In this document: positions 16,951 through 27,335 of the stretch, piece after piece
Numbering within the stretch: the stretch's first letter is position 1
Layout of the letters: every line of letters begins with the position of its first letter
Assembly: GCA_030427145.1 (NCBI GenBank)
Contig: JAUHWT010000017.1
Span: 61,934-125,933, forward strand
Source: Alphaproteobacteria bacterium
GTDB lineage: Bacteria; Pseudomonadota; Alphaproteobacteria; Rhodobacterales; Rhodobacteraceae
Direction of reading: 5' to 3'
Length of the DNA: 64,000 nt
The notes under the pieces: generated by a model
Database searches by the model: none
Seen by the model: the letters and a program-made list of their open reading frames with translations, nothing else
Told to the model about the DNA's origin: nothing
Position numbers and translations under genes: made by a program

Positions 16951-17478
16951 GTGAAGAAACTGATCCCCGCATGGGTCGATGGAAAACTGACCCCGACCGA
17001 CAAGCTTGACGTCCACCGGCGCGGGCTGCGGCATCCTGCCGTGTCGGTGTTTGTCATGCGCGGCGATGAGACCCTGATCCAGCGCCGGGCGCTGTCGAAG
17101 TACCACACGCCCGGCCTCTGGGCGAACAGTTGCTGCACCCACCAGCACTGGGGTGAGGCGGCGCTCGACTGCGGGAACCGGCGGCTGCGCGAGGAGCTTG
17201 GCATCACCGGGCTGAACCTGCACCACCGCGATCAGGTCGAATATCGTGCCGACGTGGGCGGCGGCATGACCGAGCACGAGGTGGTCGATATTTTTACCGC
17301 CGAGGCAACGGCCGGGATGAGTGTGACGCCCAACCCCGATGAGGTGGCGGAGACCCGCTGGATCGCCCTCCCGGACCTTGCCCGTGGGGTCGAGGAGCAG
17401 CCGGAGCGCTACACGCCTTGGCTGCGCATTTACATGGAGCGGCACATGGACCGGATTTTCGGAACGCTGCGGGTCTGA
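16951..17478 (+). CDS. idi: Isopentenyl-diphosphate delta-isomerase, type I
   Basis: About 175 residues of a Nudix-fold IPP isomerase, which interconverts isopentenyl and dimethylallyl diphosphate for isoprenoid synthesis. The catalytic Cys lies in WANSCCTH; the Nudix-like RRLREELGI and the metal/Glu region VEYRADVGGGMTEHEVVD are intact. Start is uncertain: the frame opens at a TTG at 16858, but homologues I know begin near the VKKLIPAWVDGKL segment, so I use the GTG at 16951. The gene stands alone and is convergent with the PLD gene, their stops sharing a hairpin. Confidence 0.88.
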   Translation: MKKLIPAWVDGKLTPTDKLDVHRRGLRHPAVSVFVMRGDETLIQRRALSKYHTPGLWANSCCTHQHWGEAALDCGNRRLREELGITGLNLHHRDQVEYRADVGGGMTEHEVVDIFTAEATAGMSVTPNPDEVAETRWIALPDLARGVEEQPERYTPWLRIYMERHMDRIFGTLRV

Positions 17479-17488
17479 GCTTCAGACC
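17472..17488. terminator. Short hairpin spanning both convergent stop codons
   Basis: GGTCTGA at 17472-17478 and TCAGACC at 17482-17488 form a 7-bp stem with a 3-nt loop. The arms contain the stop codons of idi and the PLD gene. It could act weakly on both transcripts; no T-tract follows. Confidence 0.4.
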
Positions 17489-19038
17489 ATCGCGTGAGGA
17501 ACGAACGGCACAAGCTGGCCGAACTCCTTTGCGCGCTCCAGCGGAAACGGCAGGACGAAGCCCCTGCGCTCACCCGGCTCCAGCTTGGTGTTGGCCACAG
17601 CCAGATCACACCAGGCCTTTGCCGCTCGGTCGGGGTCGCTAAACTCCTCGCCCGCATCCTCAGGCAGCCAGTGCTCGAACAGACGTCGGCGCAGGTCGCG
17701 CACCGCCTCCCGTTCCTCGAGGGCCACCGCAACTTCCGTGTCCCACTTCAGGCTGCGCCCGTTGAGATTGGCCGAGCCCAATATGGCGCAGTGATCGTCG
17801 AAAATCGCGACCTTCGCGTGAACATAAACCAGCGGCGCACCGTAAAAGGCGAAATCGGATTCGTGCTGCTCGATGTCTTCCGGCTGACCGGGTGAGAGGA
17901 TCGCCGCGCGCCCATCAAAAGCTTCCAGCACGGTCTCCACGCATTCCGCCTGAAGATGCTCACCCATGCGCGCATCAAGCGAGGTGCTGCCCTCAAACGC
18001 AACATCGTCAGGCGCCGCCGGCAGCACGGCAATCAGCTGGAGCCCCGGCACCTCGCGCGCGCGCTGCGCCAGCTCCTGCGCGATACCCTCATCCCGGAAA
18101 TACTGGGTCTCCAGATAGATCAGGTTCTCCGACCGGCGGATCTCCTCAATGATGCGATCACGTATGTCGCGCACGGCCTCCTGCGGGCCAAGACGCGAGC
18201 CCCATTTGTGGTTCACCGTCGACAGCGTGCGCAGCAGCCCCGGCCGTTCCTCCACGGGGCGCTTGCCCGCGCACTCATCCTCAAATGCCAGCAGGTGATC
18301 CTCGGCCACGGGGGCCAGATCACTGTCGCGCAAACAGAGCTGCACGTCGTGCCAGGTCTGCTCCGCCGGGCGGTCATGGTCCGGGCCGTCAAAGCGGCGC
18401 TCATTCACGTCGAGGCCGCCCACGAACAGGGTTTCACCGTCAATCACCGCAAGCTTCTGGTGATGGCTGGCCGGGTACATGCGTGGCAGCAGACCTCGCC
18501 GCAGGGCGAGCTTGCCGTCAGGTCCAGCCTTGATCATTTTTCGGATGCCGGGTGCATCCCTAAGCCACCATTCCCGCGCGTCCGCTTCCTTGTCATTGAG
18601 CATGTCCACATGACGCTGAAGCGTGCGGATCTCAAAGCCGCGAAACGCGATCCGGTGCCAGTAGCCCACCTGGGCGGGATGCATGGCGGCGTGTACGGTC
18701 AGCTTGCCGCCGCCTTCCACACCCTCAACCGCTCTGTGAAATTCGCGCACACTGCTGTGGGCGGTGCGGTGCAGCCCCGGACGATGGACCGGATCGAAAT
18801 CCGCGAGGATGAGCGTCACGTCCACGCCGCGTTCGATCACGGCCCGGATCAGGTCCGACCAGGTCTTGCCAACCTCCCAGCCGCCATTCGAGCGCAGGCG
18901 GGTCCGGGGGTCAAAAATGCGAAAGCCCGCCACGATGCGGTCCTTCGCCTCGAGAAACAGTTCCTCAAGGCACGGGTATGCCTCCGCTGCGGTCAGTAAG
19001 ACCCGCGCGTTGCCGCTGCCCAGTGAACCGTTTGCCAT
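17482..19038 (-). CDS. Phospholipase D superfamily protein (two HKD motifs)
   Basis: 518 residues with two catalytic motifs: His193-Lys195-Asp200 in HHQKLAVID and His407-Lys409-Asp414 in HAKVAIFDD, each followed by the usual GG or GSANLNGRS loop. Members cleave or transfer phosphodiester head groups. No signal peptide or membrane helix is evident, which argues against a classical cardiolipin synthase with N-terminal helices. Layout resembles larger bacterial PLD-like proteins. It is divergent from the class IV aminotransferase. Substrate unknown. Confidence 0.88.
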   Translation of the reverse strand: MANGSLGSGNARVLLTAAEAYPCLEELFLEAKDRIVAGFRIFDPRTRLRSNGGWEVGKTWSDLIRAVIERGVDVTLILADFDPVHRPGLHRTAHSSVREFHRAVEGVEGGGKLTVHAAMHPAQVGYWHRIAFRGFEIRTLQRHVDMLNDKEADAREWWLRDAPGIRKMIKAGPDGKLALRRGLLPRMYPASHHQKLAVIDGETLFVGGLDVNERRFDGPDHDRPAEQTWHDVQLCLRDSDLAPVAEDHLLAFEDECAGKRPVEERPGLLRTLSTVNHKWGSRLGPQEAVRDIRDRIIEEIRRSENLIYLETQYFRDEGIAQELAQRAREVPGLQLIAVLPAAPDDVAFEGSTSLDARMGEHLQAECVETVLEAFDGRAAILSPGQPEDIEQHESDFAFYGAPLVYVHAKVAIFDDHCAILGSANLNGRSLKWDTEVAVALEEREAVRDLRRRLFEHWLPEDAGEEFSDPDRAAKAWCDLAVANTKLEPGERRGFVLPFPLERAKEFGQLVPFVPHAMV

Positions 19039-19216
19039 AAGCCCGTCCCAACCCTTTCGCGTCTTTTAATGCATGCCCCGCACCTGTAACGGACGCAACA
19101 GGCTTCCGGTTCCGTTCTTCAAACTATCATGTTGCACGAAACGCGTGGCACCGCCCGCACTACGGGTCTAAGACGGTAGTCAGAGGTTCTTACAACGATC
19201 AGCGCCGAGGTGCCAC

Positions 19217-20167
19217 TTGACCCCCGACAACGCCCAGACAACCACCCATGACGCCGAGCATGACGCCCGCAACGACGCGATCAAAATTTACGTCAACGGC
19301 CGCATCGTGCCAAAGGAGGAGGCCACGGTCTCGGTCTATGACAGCGGTTTCATGCTGGGCGACGGAATGTGGGAGGGTCTGCGCCTCTATAACGGGGTCT
19401 GGGCCTTTTTCGAGGAGCACATGGACCGGTTTTTCAACTCGATGAAATCCGTGTCGCTCGAAAGTGGCCTGACCCCGGACGGAGTTTTGAAGATCCTCAA
19501 TGACACCGCCGCCGCCAACGACATGACCACGGACGCGCATTGCCGGCTGATGGTCACACGGGGCCGCAAGGCGAAACCGTTTCAGCATCCCTCCCTGAGC
19601 CGGTTCGGGCCCACGGTTGTCGCCATCATCGAGCATTCCAAACCGGCCGAGACCCTGCGCACCCGTGGCATCCGCCTCGCCACCGTGCCGCAGGTGCGCG
19701 GTCTGCCCATGAGCCAGGACGCCAAGTACAACAGCCATTCCAAGCTGAACTGTGTCATTGCCTGCCTTCAGGCCGAACAGGCCGGAGCGGATGAGGGGCT
19801 GATGCTCGACCCTCATGGCTTTGTGAACACCACCAACGCCTGCAACTTCTTCATCGTGCGCCGGGGCGAGGTGTGGACCTCCACCGGTGACTACTGCATG
19901 AACGGCGTCACCCGACAGAAGGTCATCGACCTCTGCCGCGCGAACGGCATCCCGGTGCGCGAGAAAAACTATTCCCTTTATGAGACCTATGGTGCCGACG
20001 AGGCGTTCCTGACCGGCACCTTCGGCGCCCAGACCCCCGTGGCCGAAATCGACGGCAAGCCCATTGGCGAGGCTGCCGGGGCCGGTCCCGTAACGCAGCG
20101 CATTCGGGGCCTCTATAAGGACGCTGTCGCCACCTACGTGGCGGAGAGGAAGGGTGTGGCGGTTTAG
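19217..20167 (+). CDS. Class IV PLP-dependent aminotransferase (branched-chain/D-amino acid type)
   Basis: 316 residues with the class IV layout: IYVNGRIVPKEEATVSVYDSG split as IYVNGRIVPKEEATV and SVYDSGFMLGDGMWEG, then the lysine-containing DAKYNSHSKLNC segment, GLMLDPHGFVNTTNACNFF and the C-terminal FLTGTFGAQTPV phosphate region. Which lysine binds PLP cannot be fixed by eye because this segment differs from classical IlvE. Start is a TTG after GAGG, since no ATG occurs before the conserved core. It lies beside the kynurenine genes but on the opposite strand, so a shared role is not implied. Confidence 0.8.
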   Translation: MTPDNAQTTTHDAEHDARNDAIKIYVNGRIVPKEEATVSVYDSGFMLGDGMWEGLRLYNGVWAFFEEHMDRFFNSMKSVSLESGLTPDGVLKILNDTAAANDMTTDAHCRLMVTRGRKAKPFQHPSLSRFGPTVVAIIEHSKPAETLRTRGIRLATVPQVRGLPMSQDAKYNSHSKLNCVIACLQAEQAGADEGLMLDPHGFVNTTNACNFFIVRRGEVWTSTGDYCMNGVTRQKVIDLCRANGIPVREKNYSLYETYGADEAFLTGTFGAQTPVAEIDGKPIGEAAGAGPVTQRIRGLYKDAVATYVAERKGVAV

Positions 20168-20204
20168 AGCGTTTCGGACTCTCTCAGAGGGCCGCGCGGA
20201 CCTC

Positions 20205-20226
20205 GGGGGGCGCAATAGCGCCTCCC
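20205..20226. terminator. Bidirectional hairpin between aminotransferase and kynU
   Basis: GGGGGGCGC and GCGCCTCCC form a 9-bp stem (one G-U pair) with an AATA loop, placed between two convergent stop codons. No T-run, so termination strength is uncertain. Confidence 0.5.
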
Positions 20227-20231
20227 TACCC

Positions 20232-21419
20232 TCATGTCACCCGGTTCGCGCGCCTGTACTCCTCCCGGTCCCACAGCCGACCGTCCAGCACCTCGGCCAT
20301 CACGTCCACCGCCGCAACCACGTCGGCTTCATCCAGGTAAAGCGGCGTGAACCCGAAACGCATCACGTCCGGCGCACGGAAATCACCGATCACGCCCCGC
20401 GCGATCAGGGCCTGCATCGCGGCGTAGCCATGCTCGAACCGGAATGACACCTGGCTCCCCCGGACCGCCGCATCGCGCGGGCTGCACAGGGTCAGTTCCG
20501 GACACCGCGCCTCGACCTCCGCAATGAACCGCTCCGACAGGGCTACCGAGGCCGCACGCACCCCGGCCATGGTCACACCATCCCAGACCTTCAACGCCTC
20601 CTCCAGCACCGAGAGCTGAATGACCGGCGGCGTGCCCACCCGCATCCGCTCCACCCCAGAAGCGGGGCGATAGTTCAGCTCAAACGCAAACGGCGCACCA
20701 TGCCCGAGCCAGCCCGACAGAACCGGCTCCGCCTCCTCCGCAAGATCGGGCCGCACATAGATGAACGCGGGCGCACCTGGCCCGCCATTGAGATACTTGT
20801 AGGTGCAGCCCACCGCGAACTCACAGCCTGACGCGGTCAGATCAACCTCCACCGCCCCGGCACTGTGCGCCAGATCCCACAGCATCACGGCCCCCGCCGC
20901 ATGAGCCAGTTCCGTCAGCGCGCCCATGTCATGCTTGCGGCCGGTGCGGTAATCCACCTCGGTCAGCATCACCACCGCGACCTCGTCCGTAATCGCGGAG
21001 GCCACCTGCTCCGGGTCCACAACGCGCAGTTCAAACCCCGCGCCCTTCAGACCTACCAGCCCCTCGGCCATGTAGAGATCGGTCGGGAAATTCCCGTTGT
21101 CGGACAGGATCACCCGCCGGTCCGGGCGCATGGCGAGGCCAGCGGACAGGGCCTGAAACACCTTGATCGACAGGGTGTCACCCATCACCACGCCGCCCTC
21201 CGGCGCGCCGATCAGTTTGGCAATCCGGTTGCCCACACGGGCCGGCTGCTCCATCCAATTGCAGCTGTTCCAGCCCCGGATCAGCTCCCCGCCCCACTCG
21301 CGCGAGACGACCTCCGCCGCCCGTTCCGCCACGCCTTTAGGCAGGGGCCCCAGGGAGTTTCCGTCGAGATAAATCACCCCTTCCGGCAGATCGAACAGAT
21401 CCTTTCGCGGCAACGTCAT
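20232..21419 (-). CDS. kynU: Kynureninase
   Basis: 395 residues of a fold-type I PLP enzyme that splits kynurenine into anthranilate and alanine. Visible features: IYLDGNSLGPLPKG at the N-terminus, WDLAHSAGAVEVDL with the PLP-binding Asp, and the Schiff-base lysine in GCTYKYLNGGPGAPAF, followed by GWLGH. The ATG at 21419 is chosen because GGAGGA in the tail of the preceding gene sits before it; an ATG at 21446 would overlap that gene. It follows tryptophan 2,3-dioxygenase by 2 bp, giving two steps of tryptophan catabolism. Kynurenine formamidase is not adjacent. Confidence 0.93.
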   Translation of the reverse strand: MTLPRKDLFDLPEGVIYLDGNSLGPLPKGVAERAAEVVSREWGGELIRGWNSCNWMEQPARVGNRIAKLIGAPEGGVVMGDTLSIKVFQALSAGLAMRPDRRVILSDNGNFPTDLYMAEGLVGLKGAGFELRVVDPEQVASAITDEVAVVMLTEVDYRTGRKHDMGALTELAHAAGAVMLWDLAHSAGAVEVDLTASGCEFAVGCTYKYLNGGPGAPAFIYVRPDLAEEAEPVLSGWLGHGAPFAFELNYRPASGVERMRVGTPPVIQLSVLEEALKVWDGVTMAGVRAASVALSERFIAEVEARCPELTLCSPRDAAVRGSQVSFRFEHGYAAMQALIARGVIGDFRAPDVMRFGFTPLYLDEADVVAAVDVMAEVLDGRLWDREEYRRANRVT

Positions 21420-21421
21420 TC

Positions 21422-22255
21422 CTACAGTCCTCCACGCATGTTCCAAAGTTCCGGGAACAGTTCGACCTCCAGCATCCGCCGCAGGTATTTCACGCCACTT
21501 GTCCCGCCGGTGCCGCGCTTGAACCCGATCACCCGCTCCACGGTGGTGACATGGTTGAAACGCCAGCGCCGGAAATAATCCTCAAGGTCCATCAGCTTCT
21601 CGGCGAGTTCATAGAGCGTCCAGTGCCGCTCCGGCTCCCGGTAGACCCGCGTCCAGGCCTGGGTCACTGCCTCATCCGCCGCATGGGGCGCGCGCATCCG
21701 GTAGACCTCCGGAGCGAACCGCACATCCAGTTCCGCCTCCAGCGCCCGCAGCGCCAGGTGGTAAATCGAGGGCCGCGCCAATTCCGCCTCCAGACGCCCC
21801 AGCAGATCCGCGCGATGTTCATGCACCCGCATCATCGCCTCATTGCGGTTGCCAAGCATGTACTCGATCAGCCGGTACTGGTGCGACTGGAAGCCTGACG
21901 AGGCGCCAAGCTGCTCACGAAAGGTCGTGTAGTCGCTCGGCGTCATGGTACGCAGAACATCCCAGGCCCCATTGAGCTGTTCGAATATGCGCGACACCCG
22001 TGCCAGCATCTTGAACGCGGGCCGGGCCTCGCCCCGGCCAAGACAGTCCCGCACCGCCGACAGCTCATGCAGCGCCAGCCGCATCCACAGCTCCGAGGTC
22101 TGGTGCTGAATGATAAACAGCATCTCGTCATGGGCGTCGGACAGGGGCTTCTGCGCGGCCAGGATCATGTCGAGGCCCAGATAGTCGCCATAGCTCATGT
22201 CCTCCCGGAAGGACATTTTGGCCCCGTCCTGGCCTGGATCATACGCGTCAGTCAT
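21422..22255 (-). CDS. kynA: Tryptophan 2,3-dioxygenase
   Basis: 277 residues of the haem enzyme that opens the indole ring of tryptophan to N-formylkynurenine. Family motifs: [18 protein letters not shown] near residue 15, [14 protein letters not shown] with the distal His, [17 protein letters not shown] for substrate binding, and [15 protein letters not shown] with the proximal haem His, followed by [11 protein letters not shown]. Start at 22255 follows a purine-rich GGAAGGGTGAGGG; the frame is open upstream but without similarity. First gene of the kynA-kynU pair. Confidence 0.94.
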   Translation of the reverse strand: MTDAYDPGQDGAKMSFREDMSYGDYLGLDMILAAQKPLSDAHDEMLFIIQHQTSELWMRLALHELSAVRDCLGRGEARPAFKMLARVSRIFEQLNGAWDVLRTMTPSDYTTFREQLGASSGFQSHQYRLIEYMLGNRNEAMMRVHEHRADLLGRLEAELARPSIYHLALRALEAELDVRFAPEVYRMRAPHAADEAVTQAWTRVYREPERHWTLYELAEKLMDLEDYFRRWRFNHVTTVERVIGFKRGTGGTSGVKYLRRMLEVELFPELWNMRGGL

Positions 22256-22339
22256 GCCCTCACCCTTCCGCCGCGGCGGCCGTTTTTGTTTGCGACGGAC
22301 CGTACTCCCCCGCGTCGTGCCGCGTCCATGCCCGCACAC

Positions 22340-22376
22340 AAAAAAATGGCCCGGAGCGCAGGTGCGGTCCGGGCCA
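22340..22376 (-). terminator. Strong intrinsic terminator of the glp operon
   Basis: Read on the minus strand, ATGGCCCGGA pairs perfectly with TCCGGGCCAT across a 12-nt loop and is followed by TTTTTTT. It lies 22 bp after the glpV stop, marking the end of the glycerol transporter operon. Confidence 0.85.
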
Positions 22377-22397
22377 TCAACTGGTGTCAGGGACGGC

Positions 22398-24119
22398 TTA
22401 CTGCCAGGAGGCGATCAGCTCGTCATAGGACACGGTTTTGGGCTCCTCGTCCTCATTCTCCAGTTTCGGATAGGGCGCACCTTCCTGGGAGAACCAGTGC
22501 TCGGGGTCCATTTCCTCGTTCATGACCGGGCCAAGATCGCCCTGGATACCGGCACGTTCCAGGCGCTCAAGCACGCGCTCCTGATCGGCACAGAGCTGGT
22601 CCAGTGCCTCCTGCGGGGTTTTCGCACCGGACATGGCGTCGCCGATGTTCTGCCACCACAGCTGCGCCAGCTTCGGATAGTCGGGAACGTTGGTGCCGGT
22701 CGGCGACCACTGAACCCGTGCGGGCGAGCGGTAGAACTCGACCAGACCGCCCAGCTTGTCCGCACGCTCCGTGAAGTGGTCGGAGTTGATCGTGGACTCG
22801 CGGATGAAGGTCAGACCCACATCGGACTTTTTGAGGTCAACCGTTTTGGAGACCACAAACTGCGCATAGAGCCATGCGGCCTGGGCGCGGTCGACCGGGG
22901 TGGATTCCATCAGCGTCCAGGAACCGGCGTCCTGGTAGCCAATTTTCTGACCCTCTTTCCAGTAAACGCCATGCGGGGACGGGGCCATGCGCCATTTTGG
23001 CGTGCCGTCCTCGTTCATCACCGGCAGACCGGGCTGCACCGTGTCGGCGGTGAAGGCGGTGTACCAGAACATCTGCTGCGCGATGTTGCCCTGTGCGGGG
23101 ATCGGACCGGCCTCGGAGAAGGTCATGCCGGCTGCGGCGGGCGGCGTGTATTTCTGCAGCCACTCGATCGCCTTGGTCACGGCGTAGACCGCGGCCGGGG
23201 CGTTGGTTGCACCACCACGGGCCACGCAGGAGCCAACGGGCTGGGAGTTTTCGTTCACACGAATGCCCCACTCATCCACGGGCAGGCCGTTGGGCTCACC
23301 CACGTCGCCCATACCGGCCATGGACATCCACGCATCGGTGTAGCGCCAGCCGAGCGACGGGTCCTTCTTGCCGTAGTCCATGTTGCCGAAGACCTCGCCC
23401 TCGACGCCCATGTGGCTCAGGTCACGGCCGGTGAAAAACTCGGCGATGTCCTCATAGGCGGACCAGTTCACCGGAACGCCAAGCTCGTAGCCGTACTGCT
23501 CCTGGAAGTCGGCCTTGTTTTTCTCGTCGTTGAACCAGTCGTAGCGGAACCAGTAGAGGTTCGCGAACTGCTGGGTCGGAAGCTGGTAAAGCTTGCCGTC
23601 CGGGCCGGTGGTGAAGGAGGTGCCGATGAAGTCCTCAAGGTCGAGACCGGGGTTGGTCACGTCCGCGCCCTCACCCGCCATCCAGTCGGTCAGGTTGCGC
23701 ACCTGCTGATAGCGCCAGTGGGTGCCGATCAGGTCGCTGTCGTTGATATAGGCGTCATAGATGTTCTCGCCCGACTGCATCTGGGTCTGCAGCTTTTCAA
23801 CCACGTCTCCCTCACCGATAAGGTCGTGCGTGACCTGAATGCCGGTGATCGCGGTAAAGGCCGGGGCCAGAACCTGGCTCTCGTACTCGTGCGTGGTGAT
23901 GGTCTCGGACACCACCTTGATGTCCATGCCCTGATAAGGAGCGGCGGCATCAATGAACCACTGCATTTCCGCTTCCTGGTCCTCACGGGACAGGACGGAC
24001 ATGTCGCCGATTTCCGCGTCCAGGAACGAACGCGCGGCGTCCATGTCCGCCATCGCCGGGCCGCTCAGCAGCCCAAGCGACAGCGCCAGCGCCGTCGTTG
24101 ATCTAAGGTTGGGTCTCAT
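22398..24119 (-). CDS. glpV: Glycerol ABC transporter substrate-binding protein, GlpV-like
   Basis: 573 residues, long for a family 1 binding protein, with signal peptide (cleavage near AMA-D). It is the last gene of a glpS-T-P-Q-U-V block like that described for glycerol uptake in Rhizobium leguminosarum. The mature part is rich in aromatic residues ([19 protein letters not shown], split [11 protein letters not shown] and GMDIKVV) and has the long two-lobed layout typical of GlpV. A repeat element lies between it and glpU. Assignment to glycerol rests on operon composition and length. Confidence 0.88.
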   Translation of the reverse strand: MRPNLRSTTALALSLGLLSGPAMADMDAARSFLDAEIGDMSVLSREDQEAEMQWFIDAAAPYQGMDIKVVSETITTHEYESQVLAPAFTAITGIQVTHDLIGEGDVVEKLQTQMQSGENIYDAYINDSDLIGTHWRYQQVRNLTDWMAGEGADVTNPGLDLEDFIGTSFTTGPDGKLYQLPTQQFANLYWFRYDWFNDEKNKADFQEQYGYELGVPVNWSAYEDIAEFFTGRDLSHMGVEGEVFGNMDYGKKDPSLGWRYTDAWMSMAGMGDVGEPNGLPVDEWGIRVNENSQPVGSCVARGGATNAPAAVYAVTKAIEWLQKYTPPAAAGMTFSEAGPIPAQGNIAQQMFWYTAFTADTVQPGLPVMNEDGTPKWRMAPSPHGVYWKEGQKIGYQDAGSWTLMESTPVDRAQAAWLYAQFVVSKTVDLKKSDVGLTFIRESTINSDHFTERADKLGGLVEFYRSPARVQWSPTGTNVPDYPKLAQLWWQNIGDAMSGAKTPQEALDQLCADQERVLERLERAGIQGDLGPVMNEEMDPEHWFSQEGAPYPKLENEDEEPKTVSYDELIASWQ

Positions 24120-24179
24120 TCTTCTCTCCCTTTTGGTTGACTTTGAATTTCTGTTTGGGGGTGGCGGATCAGGTTCATC

Positions 24180-24263
24180 CGTCCCGCCCGGCGGCTACGC
24201 CGGGCAGCGCCGACCGCCCCCAATGGGCGGCGCTCCGCTTCGCCCGCGGTCGCCCCTGCCCTC
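24180..24263 (+). repeat. Intergenic repeat, copy A
   Basis: About 84 bp between glpU and glpV that aligns over its whole length with the reverse complement of 51033-51117. Shared blocks are CGTCCCGCCCGGCGGC, GCCGGGCAGCGCC, GACC and GCGCTCCGC. Its first part can fold as GCCCGGCGG...CGCCGGGC. It lies inside the operon, just before the binding-protein gene, so it may influence mRNA processing. Confidence 0.65.
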
Positions 24264-24295
24264 GTCTGTTGGCGGAAACGCGGGAAAGGCCATGC

Positions 24296-24568
24296 CTACA
24301 CCCACCGAAACACCGCCGCCGCGTACACCAGGCACACCGCCAGCGCCCAGGGCTGGTTCTCACCCACGATCCCCAGCCACGCGAGGTTGATAAAGGCCGA
24401 CCCGAGCAGCGAGATAAACACCCGGTCCCCGCGGGTCGTCTCGGTCCCCAGGATACCCCGTCGTGGCGTTTCGGGATACTTGATCGCAAGCACCGAGAAC
24501 ACGATCAGCGTGCAGGCGATGAAGGCGAAAAACGCCGCCGTCGGCCATGTCCATGCCATCCATGCCAT
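24296..24568 (-). CDS. glpU: DUF2160 small membrane protein, GlpU-like
   Basis: 90 residues with three hydrophobic helices; starts MAWMAWTWPTAAFFAFI and contains the family motif KYPETPRRGILG with GDRVFISLLGSAF. DUF2160 genes lie between the permease and binding-protein genes of GlpSTPQUV-type glycerol transporters, exactly as here. The role is not established; it may be an accessory membrane subunit. It follows glpQ by 2 bp. Confidence 0.85.
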   Translation of the reverse strand: MAWMAWTWPTAAFFAFIACTLIVFSVLAIKYPETPRRGILGTETTRGDRVFISLLGSAFINLAWLGIVGENQPWALAVCLVYAAAVFRWV

Positions 24569-24570
24569 GT

Positions 24571-25374
24571 TTACACCCTCCCCAGGGCGAAGCCCTTGGC
24601 AATGTAGTTCCGCACGAAATAGATCACGAGCGCACCAGGCACGACCGTCAGGATCCCGGCCGCCGCCAGAACGCCCCAGTCAATGCCGGAGGCCCCCTGG
24701 GTGCGGGTCATGATCGCGGAAATCGGCTTTGCATCCACCGTGGTCAGCGTGCGGCTCAGCAGCAGTTCCACCCACGAGAACATGAAGCAGAAGAACGCCG
24801 CCACCCCGATCCCGCTGGCAATCAGCGGCATGAAAATCTTCACAAAAAACCGCCCGAAGGAATACCCGTCAATATAGGCCGTCTCGTCAATTTCCTTGGG
24901 CACACCCCGCATGAACCCCTCAAGGATCCATACCGCCAAAGGCACGTTGAAGAGACAGTGCGCCAGCGCCACCGCGATATGCGTGTCAAAGAGCCCCACC
25001 GAGGAATAGAACTGAAAGAACGGCAGCGCGAACACGGCGGGCGGCGCCATCCGCTGGCTCAGCAGCCAGAAGAACAGATGCTTGTCACCCATGAAGTTGT
25101 AGCGGCTGAAGGCATAGGCCGCCGGCAGCGCCACCGCGAGGCTGATCACCGTGTTCATCACCACGTAGATCAGCGAGTTCACATAGCCCATGTACCAGGC
25201 CGGGTCAGTGAGGATCGTCCGGTAATTGTCCAGCGTCGGACTGTTCGGCCAAAGCGTGAAGGTGTTCAAAATCTCCGTGTTCGTCTTCAGGCTCATGTTC
25301 AGAAGCCAGTAGATCGGCAGGAGCAGGAACAGAAGGTAAAGCCCCATCACGATTGCGCTTTTGTTGATCCGCAT
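24571..25374 (-). CDS. glpQ: Glycerol ABC transporter permease, GlpQ-like
   Basis: 267 residues with six membrane helices and the EAA loop characteristic of MalG-type permeases (EIDETAYIDGYSFGRFFVKIF, seen as EIDETAYIDGYS). Forms the translocation pore with GlpP. I use the ATG at 25374; a GTG at 25383 overlaps the glpP stop and is possible. Fifth in the operon order of transport genes, tightly spaced on both sides. Confidence 0.9.
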   Translation of the reverse strand: MRINKSAIVMGLYLLFLLLPIYWLLNMSLKTNTEILNTFTLWPNSPTLDNYRTILTDPAWYMGYVNSLIYVVMNTVISLAVALPAAYAFSRYNFMGDKHLFFWLLSQRMAPPAVFALPFFQFYSSVGLFDTHIAVALAHCLFNVPLAVWILEGFMRGVPKEIDETAYIDGYSFGRFFVKIFMPLIASGIGVAAFFCFMFSWVELLLSRTLTTVDAKPISAIMTRTQGASGIDWGVLAAAGILTVVPGALVIYFVRNYIAKGFALGRV

Positions 25375-25379
25375 TGGCC

Positions 25380-26248
<869 letters not shown>

Positions 26249-26249
<1 letters not shown>

Positions 26250-27325
26250 CAGACCGCCTCCCCTTCCTGGCGCCATTCATTCACGTAGACATTCACATGC
26301 GCCGGATCGAACACCACCCGGTTCATGTCCGGCGAAATGGCGCGGCCCTCGCCCACCACGATGTTGATGTCATTGCCAAAGAGATCGGCGCGCACGATCC
26401 GGTGCCTCCCCACATCCTCGACGCGCCGCACCGTGACGGGCAGCCCGCCCTCATCGGTCAGGCTCACGAACTCGGGCCGCACGCCCAGTGTCGCACCACC
26501 CTGAACGGCGCCGTAGGACCGGCCCAGCGGCACGGCATTTCCGTCCACCGTCGCGGTCGTGCCATCCACCGTCGCCGGGATCACGTTCATGCCTGGCGAG
26601 CCGATGAAATAGCCCACGAAGGTATGCGCGGGTTTTTCGAACAGCTCCTGCGGCGTGCCGATCTGCACCACCCGGCCGTCATACATCACCACAACCCGGT
26701 CCGCGAAGGTCAGAGCCTCGGTCTGGTCATGGGTCACATAAATCATGGTGTGCCCGAACTCGTGATGCAGCGATTTAAGCTGCGTGCGCAGCTCCCACTT
26801 CATATGCGGGTCAATCACCGTCAGAGGTTCATCGAACAGGAGAGCGTTCACGTCCTCCCGCACCATGCCGCGCCCGAGCGAGATTTTCTGTTTTGCATCC
26901 GCCGTCAGACCGCGCGCACGACGATCCAGCTCGGCCTCCATGCCAATCATTTCCGCAATCTTCCGCACCCGCTCCGCCACATAGGCCGGGTCCGATCCAC
27001 GGTTCTTCAGCGGGAAGGCCAGATTGTCGCGCACGCTCATCGTGTCATATACGACCGGGAACTGGAAAACCTGCGCGATGTTGCGGTCCGCGGTGGTCGC
27101 GGCCGTCACATCCACATCGTCAAACAGGATGCGTCCCTGGCTTGGGTGCAAAAGCCCCGAAATAATGTTGAGCAGCGTCGACTTGCCGCAACCCGACGCG
27201 CCGAGCAGCGCATAGGCCTCACCGTCATTCCAGACGTGATTAAGTTCCTTCAGCGCGAAATCATCCTCGCCCTTCGGGTTCGGAAGGTAGGAATGGGCCA
27301 GGTTGTCCAGCGTGATCTTTGCCAT
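26249..27325 (-). CDS. glpT: Glycerol ABC transporter ATPase, GlpT-like, with degenerate signature
   Basis: 358 residues. Walker A GASGCGKST at 42-50, Q-loop in VFQFPVVYD, Walker B LLFDEP at 162-167 and switch His in IYVTHDQ are normal, but the LSGGQ signature is replaced by LTADAKQ (140-146) and the D-loop reads TVIDPHMKW. I recall this substitution from other GlpT-type ATPases, which suggests a heterodimer in which the partner GlpS, with a normal LSGGQ, provides one competent site. C-terminal TOBE-like domain present. The start at 27325 avoids overlap with glpS. Confidence 0.9.
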
Positions 27326-27335
27326 GATCCCCCCT

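Noticed and set aside
22197..24101. 634-residue frame opposite glpV
   Set aside because: Antisense shadow; the binding-protein frame has signal peptide, family features and operon context.
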